Below, in pieces: positions 12,743-18,202 of a stretch of 18,202 bases of DNA. The stretch covers positions 14,481 to 32,682 of the forward strand of contig FR899058.1 of assembly GCA_000437255.1 (NCBI GenBank). Direction: 5' to 3'. A program made the translations under genes and the position numbers. The notes beneath the pieces were generated by a model. The model was not told the origin of the DNA. It worked only from the letters and a program-made list of their open reading frames with translations, and ran no database searches. The stretch is from Ruminococcus sp. CAG:403. Lineage in GTDB: Bacteria > Bacillota > Clostridia > Oscillospirales > Ruminococcaceae. How positions within the stretch are numbered: position 1 is the first letter of the stretch; each line of letters starts with the position of its first letter.

Positions 12743-14413
12743 ATGTTATTGGATCGTTATCTGCCTCGTATCGAATTTGATAGCTATGAGGACTTTAAGA
12801 CAAATTATCGGGTCAACGTCCCGGAACACTTCAACTTTGGATTTGACATTGTAGATGAATGGGCCAAGCAGGAGCCGGAAAAAAAGGCGCTGGTTTGGTG
12901 CGACGATGACGGAAATGCACATACTTTTACTTTTACAGAAATTTCTGAGCGCTCCAATCAGGTCGCACATTATTTTGAAAGCCTCGGCATTACCAAAGGA
13001 ACCGTTGTTATGCTGATCCTGCGCCGCCGCTGGGAATACTGGGTGTGTGCAACTGCACTGCATAAAATCGGTGCAATTTTGATCCCTGGTTCTCTTCAAC
13101 TGGCAAAGAAAGATTTGATTTATCGTGGAAATAGCGCAAATGTTCATACGATGGTTTGCCTGGATGATCCTTATGTCATTGAACAAGTAGAAGAAGCACA
13201 GCCGGAAGTTCCGTCTATGGTTCATAAAATTCTAGTAGGTGCACCAAAAAAAGGCTGGCATAATTTTGCTGCGGAATCAGCAACTTTCCCAACAACTTAT
13301 GAACGTCCTACCGGAGAAGCTGCCAACAAGTGGGATGACATCGCAATCATCTACTTCACTTCCGGTACAACTGGTCAGCCGAAAATGGTACAGCATAACC
13401 ATGCGCATCCGTTGGGTCATATCACCACTGCAAAATATTGGCAGCAGGTACAGGAAAATAAGCTGCACATGAGCGTATCCGATTCCGGCTGGGCAAAGTT
13501 CGGATGGGGCAAAATCTATGGACAATGGATCTGTGGCGCTACAATCTTTGCTTATGATATGAAGAAATTCATTCCAACCAACCTGTTGCAGCATATGCAG
13601 GACTATAAATTGACAACCTTCTGTGCACCGCCGACCATGTATCGGTTTATGCTGCAAGAAGATGTTGCCAGCTATGATCTTTCCAGCATTGAAACCTTTG
13701 CAACAGCCGGCGAACCGCTGAACCCGGAAGTATTTGAACAATGGAAACGCTTGACTGGAAAGGAAATTCGGGAAGGGTTTGGTCAGACAGAAGGTTCTGT
13801 TTTGCTTGCAAACTTCCCGTGGATTACACCGAAGCCAGGTTCTACCGGAAAGCCTTCTCCGTTGTATGACATTCATCTGATTAAAGAAGATGGTACAGAA
13901 GCAAAGGCTGGCGAGTCCGGCTCCTTAACCATTTGCAATTTGGATCATGCTTATCCAGTGGGTCTGTTTACTGGATACTATAAGAATCCGGAAGCAACTG
14001 CTGCAACCATTCACGACGGCTGCTATTGCCCGCATGATGTATTCCAGCCGGATGAAGACGGCTATTATTGGTTTGTTGGCCGAAACGATGATGTAATCAA
14101 GTGCTCTGGCTATCGAATTGGGCCATTTGAAGTAGAAAGTGCATTGATCGAACACCCTGCCGTTCTGGAGTGCGCAATCACAGCAGCACCGGATCCCATC
14201 CGTGGTCAGGTTGTAAAAGCAACCATCGTTCTGACAAAGGGTTATACCCCGAGCGATGCTTTGACTAAGGAACTGCAAAACCATGTAAAGCATACCACTG
14301 CTCCCTATAAGTATCCTCGTATCATTGAGTACGTAGATGAATTGCCAAAAACATTGGGCGGTAAAATCAAGCGTGCACAGATTCGAAAAGGCAATTATGA
14401 TCAAATGCAGTAA
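12743..14413 (+). CDS. AMP-forming acyl-CoA synthetase (acetyl/medium-chain type)
   Basis: 556 residues in the adenylate-forming ANL superfamily. It activates a carboxylate with ATP to an acyl-adenylate and then a CoA thioester. The phosphate-binding loop YFTSGTTGQPKM is near residues 204-215; GWAKFGWGKIYGQWICGA (about 248-265) is the pattern of the medium-chain acyl-CoA synthetase branch; TAGEPLNPEVF and EGFGQTEG (about 346-353) line the acyl and adenine pocket; FVGRNDDVIKCSGYRIGPFEVE is the hinge and C-terminal entry; LPKTLGGKIKR carries the adenylation Lys541. All core residues are intact. The substrate could be acetate, a short or medium fatty acid, or an aromatic acid. It stands alone with a consensus promoter and a terminator, so it is monocistronic and probably well expressed. 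Confidence 0.93.
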   Translation: MLLDRYLPRIEFDSYEDFKTNYRVNVPEHFNFGFDIVDEWAKQEPEKKALVWCDDDGNAHTFTFTEISERSNQVAHYFESLGITKGTVVMLILRRRWEYWVCATALHKIGAILIPGSLQLAKKDLIYRGNSANVHTMVCLDDPYVIEQVEEAQPEVPSMVHKILVGAPKKGWHNFAAESATFPTTYERPTGEAANKWDDIAIIYFTSGTTGQPKMVQHNHAHPLGHITTAKYWQQVQENKLHMSVSDSGWAKFGWGKIYGQWICGATIFAYDMKKFIPTNLLQHMQDYKLTTFCAPPTMYRFMLQEDVASYDLSSIETFATAGEPLNPEVFEQWKRLTGKEIREGFGQTEGSVLLANFPWITPKPGSTGKPSPLYDIHLIKEDGTEAKAGESGSLTICNLDHAYPVGLFTGYYKNPEATAATIHDGCYCPHDVFQPDEDGYYWFVGRNDDVIKCSGYRIGPFEVESALIEHPAVLECAITAAPDPIRGQVVKATIVLTKGYTPSDALTKELQNHVKHTTAPYKYPRIIEYVDELPKTLGGKIKRAQIRKGNYDQMQ

Positions 14414-14430
14414 AAAATAATATGTTCTTT

Positions 14431-14459
14431 TGCCACATTCTTCGGAATGTGGCATTTTT
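14431..14459 (+). terminator. Intrinsic terminator with TTCG loop
   Basis: A perfect 10-bp stem (14431-14440 with 14445-14454) is closed by TTCG and followed by TTTTT. It starts 17 bases after the acyl-CoA synthetase stop. Confidence 0.95.
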
Positions 14460-14490
14460 GTATATCTAATGTAAAACTTCGCAAAAGGTG

Positions 14491-14519
14491 TTGAAAAATA
14501 ATGTGCAATATGCTATAAT
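14491..14519 (+). promoter_or_regulatory. SigA promoter of the CAP-dockerin gene
   Basis: TTGAAA (14491-14496), 17 bases, then TGC-TATAAT (14514-14519) give a strong promoter with an extended -10. The leader is about 44 nt and contains AAGGAGGGGAG at 14555-14565 as ribosome site. Confidence 0.9.
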
Positions 14520-14569
14520 ATAATTAGTTTGGAGCAAAAATACTCCACATTAAAAAGGAGGGGAGTTCT

Positions 14570-15400
14570 ATGTTACGATTTCGTCAAATAGCGACTGCCG
14601 TGCTGCTCGCACTTTGCTGCTGTTTCGTCAGCGTTACGCATTGTTTTCCTGTTTCGATACACGCATCAGCAGCCACGGATCCCTCTGCATATGTCAACGA
14701 AACCATTTGCCTATTAAATGATTTTCGTAAAGAAAACGGACTTGCACCGCTTCAAACAGCTCCCGCTCTTTTAACGGCTTCCAATCTCCGTGCCAATGAA
14801 ATTACGACATTTTATAGCCACAATCGTCCAGATGGTTCCAGTTGGTTTACCACACTCCGTGATGTTGGATTAAACACCACCGATTGCAGTGCCGGCGAAA
14901 ATATTGCAGCTGGATTTCCGACACCTGCCCTTGTCATGGAAGGATGGGAAAATTCAGAGCACCATCGGGAAGCAATGCTGGATCCCGTTTACACTTATGT
15001 AGCAGTTGGATATGCACATTATGAAAGCGACCCGGAACGCTACTGTGATTACTGGGAAATGCTTCTCTATACCACCAATGCTCCCATTTCCAATGGATAT
15101 GCTGTCACAAGCACCACAACGCAGGCCACTACCACTACTACAACGACAACAACAACTACTACGACGACAACCGTTACCACCACAACCATGGAAGATACGC
15201 TTTTAATTGGAGACGTTGACCTAGACGGCAGACGTTCTCTCGTTGATTGGGTGCTTTTAAACAAGTACATCATGGGCACCATGCAGCTTTCTGATATTCA
15301 GCTCTATCTGGCAGATTGTGACCAGGATGGCACCGTTGGTGATACAGATTGCACGCTTTTATTACAATTCCTTCTAAAACAAATTTCAACCCTTCCATAA
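14570..15400 (+). CDS. Secreted CAP/SCP-domain protein with Thr linker and C-terminal type I dockerin
   Basis: 276 residues with three parts. A signal peptide (basic start, hydrophobic 8-22, likely cut near ASA-A at 32-35) sends it out of the cell. Residues 41-170 are a bacterial CAP (SCP/PR-1-like) domain: SHNRPDGSSW (83-92), SAGENIAAGF (107-116), GWENSEHHREAML (125-137), with the His and Glu residues of the usual cavity. Residues 182-206 are almost all Thr. Residues 212-272 form a dockerin with two calcium-binding repeats, DVDLDGRRSLVD and DCDQDGTVGDTD, each followed by a helix. Dockerins bind cohesins on scaffoldins, so this protein probably docks onto a cell-surface or free multi-protein complex. 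The role of bacterial CAP domains is poorly known. The gene is monocistronic, between its own promoter and a terminator. Confidence 0.93.
   Translation: MLRFRQIATAVLLALCCCFVSVTHCFPVSIHASAATDPSAYVNETICLLNDFRKENGLAPLQTAPALLTASNLRANEITTFYSHNRPDGSSWFTTLRDVGLNTTDCSAGENIAAGFPTPALVMEGWENSEHHREAMLDPVYTYVAVGYAHYESDPERYCDYWEMLLYTTNAPISNGYAVTSTTTQATTTTTTTTTTTTTTTVTTTTMEDTLLIGDVDLDGRRSLVDWVLLNKYIMGTMQLSDIQLYLADCDQDGTVGDTDCTLLLQFLLKQISTLP
15113..15187 (+). repeat. Poly-threonine linker tract (ACN repeats)
   Basis: Twenty-five codons encode Thr except for one Gln, one Ala and one Val. The codons mix ACA, ACG, ACT and ACC, so selection for Thr, rather than only slippage of a pure repeat, keeps the tract. 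Such linkers separate domains in secreted ruminococcal proteins and are often O-glycosylated. Confidence 0.9.
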
Positions 15401-15403
15401 AAT

Positions 15404-15455
15404 AATAAAAGAATGGGTCGCTGCACAAAATGTTGCAGTGACCCATTCTTTTATT
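15404..15455. terminator. Bidirectional intrinsic terminator overlapping a stop codon
   Basis: A 22-bp stem (15404-15425 with 15434-15455, one G-T pair) has an 8-base loop and A/T-runs on both sides. It ends the CAP-dockerin gene and the convergent CmpB-type gene, whose stop at 15451-15453 lies inside the stem. Confidence 0.94.
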
Positions 15456-16347
15456 TTTCGTTGTCCTTCTTTCCTGTTTTGGCTTTTAATCTCTGTAAAG
15501 ATTCCTGTATCTTTTCCATTAATTCTGATACACGACCGGTATACTGCCGTTCCAATTTTAACTGTGGGAACGCACGATGCAGCCGAACCGTGCGTTTGTC
15601 CTTTTCTGCATTCAAATGTGCGTATTTCTCTTTCAGTTCTGCAATCTCTGTACGATACCGCAGTTCCCGTTCCAATTGTCCAATTTGAAAATCCTCTTTG
15701 CGCTTTTCGGTTCCTTTCGCCAGTGCAGCGCTCTTTTCCATTGCATTCATGGTCCAATCGGAGAGTTCCTCTCCCACTTTATCTGACAACTGCCGAAGCT
15801 GTGCAGAAATTTGACGCAGCAAACGCAAATTATGCCGTACATGACAAACTTGAATAAAGGTATAAATACAGTCTGCCAAAAAGGCTGCGCCCAACACACC
15901 TACTACTGTATAGCCAACTGGAAGCGGAATCCAATTGACAAACTTTTCTACCAGCGGATGGAACACATGCACAATTAACAGACAGGCAAATCCCCATAGT
16001 AAAGACATGCGAACGCATATATACCCTTTGATATTGAACGGTTCTTTTGAATAGTCCCACCATTTTTCATGAAATAACAATTCCAGAACCAAACCGGTTA
16101 AAAATTCCAGTGCGGAAGTTAAGAATACTGATCCAAAGAACAACAACAATAAATTATCCTTTAATGGGGTTAAACAAAAAACAACCAGGATGACACCAAA
16201 TCCATAAATGGGACAAACCGGACCGTTTAAAAAACCTCGATTTACAAAGCGGCCTCTCGTAACAGTAAAAAAGATGACTTCCGCTGACCACCCGAGAAAG
16301 CTATAAATCAGAAAAAACATTGCTTCTGTATACAACAAGGGAATCAC
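15451..16347 (-). CDS. Putative ABC-transporter type IV (CmpB family) membrane protein with charged C-terminal tail
   Basis: Up to 298 residues. The first 170 or so hold about five hydrophobic segments with family landmarks: FLIYSFLGWSAEV, GRFVNRGFLNGPVCPIYGFG, WWDYSKEPFNIKGYICV and SLLWGF, as in the PF06541 group of putative ABC-transporter type IV proteins common in clostridia. Residues about 175-298 are highly charged and helical, probably a cytoplasmic coiled coil. Function is unknown; no ATPase gene is adjacent, so a transport role is only a family label. The start is uncertain: GTG at 16347 lies too close to GGAG, and the in-frame TTG at 16338 is 10 bases from it. The stop is inside the shared terminator. 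No clear promoter was found in the short divergent gap. Confidence 0.85.
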   Translation of the reverse strand: MIPLLYTEAMFFLIYSFLGWSAEVIFFTVTRGRFVNRGFLNGPVCPIYGFGVILVVFCLTPLKDNLLLLFFGSVFLTSALEFLTGLVLELLFHEKWWDYSKEPFNIKGYICVRMSLLWGFACLLIVHVFHPLVEKFVNWIPLPVGYTVVGVLGAAFLADCIYTFIQVCHVRHNLRLLRQISAQLRQLSDKVGEELSDWTMNAMEKSAALAKGTEKRKEDFQIGQLERELRYRTEIAELKEKYAHLNAEKDKRTVRLHRAFPQLKLERQYTGRVSELMEKIQESLQRLKAKTGKKDNEK

Positions 16348-16367
16348 ACTCCATCGATTTATTTTTC

Positions 16368-16396
16368 TTGCTTTTTTTTCATAAATATGGTATACT
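16368..16396 (+). promoter_or_regulatory. SigA promoter of the lipid kinase gene
   Basis: TTGCTT (16368-16373), 17 bases, then an extended -10 TGG-TATACT (16391-16396). The start of transcription should be near 16403, about 36 bases before the ATG. Confidence 0.75.
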
Positions 16397-16438
16397 TTTT
16401 ACATAAATGAATTTATTGAACACGTAGGTGAAGGTTCT

Positions 16439-17356
16439 ATGAAGAAACTCTATTTTATTTGTAATTTACATTCCGGAAAAGCTGCTCTTTCTGGTTCTCT
16501 TGCTAAAATCATTGATTTATTTACTGCCAATGGATATGAAGTAACCGTTCATCCGACTCAGCATGCAGGAGACGGCTGTGAAAAAGCAAAACTTGCCTGC
16601 CAATCCGGCGCCTATGATCTGATTGTCTGCTCCGGCGGAGACGGCACGCTGAACGAAATCATTCAAGGATGTATGACCAGTGGTCAGATGCTGCCTATTG
16701 GCTATATTCCAACTGGTTCCACCAATGATTTTGCTCGTGGGCTTGGAATCCCAAAGCATATGAATGAAGCAGTTCTAGGTATCATCCATGGACATCCCTT
16801 TTCCTGTGATATTGGAAAATTCAATCAAAAATATTTCACTTATGTTGCTGCATTCGGTGCCTTCACAGATATTGCATATGAAACCCCACAGCAATTTAAA
16901 AATGTTTTGGGACATGCTGCTTACTTGCTGAATGGGATTGCAAAGCTTTCTAAAATTCGTGCCTGCCGAATGCGAATTGAATATGATGCGGTTTGCTTAG
17001 AAGGGGAATTTTTACTTGGCATGGTAACCAATTCCACTTCCGTTGGAAAATTACTTTCCCTCAGTGAGGTAGAATGGGACGACGGCGTATTTGAAGTCAT
17101 GCTCATTAAAAAACCGGATAATCTCATTCAGTTTCAAAAAATCATCTCCTGTCTTGTCAATTTACAGCTTGGAACAGAACGGGAATATTTCCAATATTTC
17201 CGTGCTGCAAAAATAAAGTTTACTACGCTACAAGAAACAGATGTCCCCTGGACCATTGATGGCGAATACGGCGGATGTGAACGCATCAATGTCATTGAAA
17301 ACTGTCAAAAAGCAGTCCCCCTCTTGATTCCGGAAACACCAGCCCTTACCGATTGA
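16439..17356 (+). CDS. Diacylglycerol kinase catalytic-domain lipid kinase (YegS/DgkB-like)
   Basis: 305 residues, ATG with GTGAAGG upstream. It belongs to the soluble DAGK/YegS lipid kinase family: N-terminal FICNLHSGK, the nucleotide motif CSGGDGTLNE (64-73), and PTGSTNDFARGLGIP (91-105); the C-terminal beta domain contains DGVFEVMLIKKP and the late WTIDGEYGG acidic site that helps bind magnesium. The length is usual. Members phosphorylate diacylglycerol, recycling lipid released in lipoteichoic acid synthesis (DgkB), or other lipids. The exact lipid is not fixed by sequence. The protein is peripheral, with no membrane segment. A consensus promoter on the other strand begins about 40 bases past the stop and points into this gene, so antisense transcription over its 3' end is possible. 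Confidence 0.92.
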   Translation: MKKLYFICNLHSGKAALSGSLAKIIDLFTANGYEVTVHPTQHAGDGCEKAKLACQSGAYDLIVCSGGDGTLNEIIQGCMTSGQMLPIGYIPTGSTNDFARGLGIPKHMNEAVLGIIHGHPFSCDIGKFNQKYFTYVAAFGAFTDIAYETPQQFKNVLGHAAYLLNGIAKLSKIRACRMRIEYDAVCLEGEFLLGMVTNSTSVGKLLSLSEVEWDDGVFEVMLIKKPDNLIQFQKIISCLVNLQLGTEREYFQYFRAAKIKFTTLQETDVPWTIDGEYGGCERINVIENCQKAVPLLIPETPALTD

Positions 17357-17395
17357 GTAAGGATTGCTCCAAGCTGGTCTCCAATATCCTTGTTC

Positions 17396-17424
17396 ATTAT
17401 ACCAAACAATGCAAAAAATGTCAA
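17396..17424 (-). promoter_or_regulatory. Perfect consensus promoter pointing antisense into the lipid kinase gene
   Basis: On the minus strand TTGACA (17424-17419), a 17-base spacer and TGG-TATAAT (17401-17396) match the SigA consensus fully. The RNA would start near 17389 and run into the 3' end of the lipid kinase gene. No open frame with a ribosome site follows. Confidence 0.72.
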
Positions 17425-17492
17425 TATTTTTGCTATAGTAAAACTTCTATTTTGTGCAATTTCAACAAATTTGATTTTTTTTGAAAAAAGCA

Positions 17493-17521
17493 TTGACAGA
17501 GGCATCAAATTGTGCTATAAT
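17493..17521 (+). promoter_or_regulatory. Perfect consensus promoter of tRNA-Gln
   Basis: TTGACA (17493-17498), a 17-base spacer and TGC-TATAAT (17516-17521). The RNA would start near 17528 and carry a 46-nt leader to be removed by RNase P. Confidence 0.92.
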
Positions 17522-17573
17522 AATAAAGCTGAATGACACGGAAGTCAAACAGCAAAACAAAAATGAACAAGAC

Positions 17574-17649
17574 TGGGGTGTCGCCAAGTGGTAAGGCAAC
17601 GGACTCTGACTCCGTCATTCCGTGGGTTCAAATCCTACCACCCCAACCA
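17574..17649 (+). tRNA. tRNA-Gln (anticodon CUG)
   Basis: The cloverleaf is complete: acceptor TGGGGTG with CACCCCA (17639-17645), D stem GCC/GGC, anticodon stem ACGGA/TCCGT with loop CTCTGAC (anticodon 17606-17608), T stem GTGGG/CCTAC with loop TTCAAAT, discriminator A, and encoded CCA (17647-17649). The variable loop is 6 bases. It reads CAG codons. It is a single gene with its own promoter and terminator. Confidence 0.96.
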
Positions 17650-17653
17650 AATG

Positions 17654-17687
17654 AAGAAAGCTGCGTAATCACGTAGCTTTCTTTTTT
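17654..17687 (+). terminator. Intrinsic terminator of tRNA-Gln
   Basis: A 13-bp stem (17654-17666 with 17671-17683, one G-T pair) with loop AATC leads into TTTTTT, 4 bases after the encoded CCA. Confidence 0.93.
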
Positions 17688-17724
17688 ATAATAATTGGAA
17701 TCTACCAAACGGCTCTCAAAAAAA

Positions 17725-18202
17725 TTATGACCGTTTTTCCGTATAATCCAAGCAAATCCAACCCGCCTTTGACTTTAAAAATCCCCAATTGTTGCAAGCG
17801 TCGATAATGGTATAAACACCACGATCCTGAATGGTTCCTACAACAGGATACTGTGTTCCGGCACCTTTTCGAATATTCAAGACATCTGCCGTTACTTTGA
17901 CCAAATACGGTTTGGGCAGGTTTTTAGATGGATTCATCTGAGATTCTTTTTTGGACTGCCGCATCTGATTTGCAACATCTTTCAAGAATTTCTTCCAATG
18001 TGCCCCATCCTTTGTATCTGTTCCGCCATGATTTTCTGGTACAAACCATTTCGGGCAATCCTTCCCGGTCACATCATAATGCCGAATAACACCGCCTGTT
18101 TCTGGATGAAGCTGATACTTCTGGCAAAGCTGTGCCGTCAATTCCACCAAACTGCGATACGTTGCAGCACGAAACTCTCCCGTCCAGTCGGGGTGACAAT
18201 TT
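17725..18202 (-). CDS. N-acetylmuramoyl-L-alanine amidase with C-terminal SH3 domain (N-terminus outside window)
   Basis: The frame is open to the right edge, so the start and first zinc ligand lie beyond it. The visible amidase_2 part reads NCHPDWTGEF and then RHYDVTGKDCP, where His, Lys six residues on and Cys two further match the T7 lysozyme His122/Lys128/Cys130 set. PKWFVPE and a charged linker follow. The last 60 residues form a bacterial SH3 domain (VTADVLNIRKGAGTQYPVVG, then NNWGFLKSKAGWICLDYTEK), which binds cell-wall peptides. The enzyme would cut the bond between N-acetylmuramic acid and L-alanine in peptidoglycan. This domain set is found both in prophage endolysins and in chromosomal autolysins; the tRNA next door makes a prophage edge possible but not shown. 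No strong terminator follows the stop. Confidence 0.9.
   Translation of the reverse strand, partial: NCHPDWTGEFRAATYRSLVELTAQLCQKYQLHPETGGVIRHYDVTGKDCPKWFVPENHGGTDTKDGAHWKKFLKDVANQMRQSKKESQMNPSKNLPKPYLVKVTADVLNIRKGAGTQYPVVGTIQDRGVYTIIDACNNWGFLKSKAGWICLDYTEKRS

Noticed and set aside
13277..14455. Two long minus-strand frames (199 and 176 codons) opposite the acyl-CoA synthetase gene
   Set aside because: They match no family, lack ribosome sites and lie opposite a highly conserved enzyme gene; they are shadows.
15067..15282. Poly-valine minus-strand open frame
   Set aside because: It is the reverse complement of the poly-Thr linker in the CAP-dockerin gene and has no start signals.
17341..17395. 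Plus-strand terminator after the lipid kinase gene
   Set aside because: CCTTAC/GTAAGG and CCAGC/GCTGG stems exist, but no T-run follows and the stop codon is in the loop; the fold suits the minus-strand RNA better.
17305..17508. 67-codon minus-strand frame covering the antisense promoter
   Set aside because: Its start lies upstream of the promoter, and the in-frame ATG (17397-17395) overlaps the -10 box, so the predicted RNA would not contain it.

Overview
The window looks like a chromosomal segment from a gut-type clostridium of the Ruminococcus group (order Eubacteriales). Reasons: Gram-positive ribosome binding sites (AGGAGG), consensus SigA promoters, a type III pantothenate kinase, and a secreted CAP-domain protein that ends in a type I dockerin behind a poly-threonine linker, which is typical of cellulosome- or amylosome-forming ruminococci. 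The genus is an inference; nothing here fixes the species.

Layout. (1) 1-2755, plus strand: the end of coaX, a glutamine-rich repeat membrane protein and an AI-2E family transporter, closed by a terminator that also serves the convergent genes. (2) 2827-4940, minus strand: a coupled pair, a circularly permuted ATP-grasp protein followed by a transglutaminase-like protein whose catalytic cysteine position is alanine. Their promoter is followed by a short leader with a terminator hairpin. (3) 4941-5621: a long divergent intergenic region with that minus promoter and, on the plus strand, a near-consensus promoter followed by about 220 nt of structured leader ending in an intrinsic terminator. 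Two alternative pairings could disrupt that terminator, so it resembles an attenuator or unassigned riboswitch. (4) 5622-8812, plus: a DUF2079 polytopic membrane protein and a GtrB/DPM-like polyprenyl glycosyltransferase, a likely cell-surface glycosylation pair. (5) 8897-11438, minus: Lrp/AsnC regulator, class I aminotransferase and ispE, joined by 4-base start/stop overlaps. (6) 11570-12415, minus: a PHP-type histidinol-phosphatase. (7) 12743-14413, plus: an AMP-forming acyl-CoA synthetase with a perfect consensus promoter and two inverted repeats in its upstream region. (8) 14570-15400, plus: the CAP-dockerin protein. (9) 15451-16347, minus: a CmpB-type membrane protein. (10) 16439-17356, plus: a diacylglycerol-kinase-family lipid kinase. 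(11) tRNA-Gln(CUG) with its own promoter and terminator. (12) The 3' part of an amidase/SH3 lysin-like gene running off the right edge.

Most genes are housekeeping or cell-envelope genes. The observations most worth a second look are the switch-like leader at 5341-5586, the ATP-grasp/pseudo-transglutaminase pair with its own attenuator-like leader, and a consensus promoter at 17396-17424 that fires antisense into the end of the lipid kinase gene. RNA structures were found by eye; no folding energies or database searches were run.
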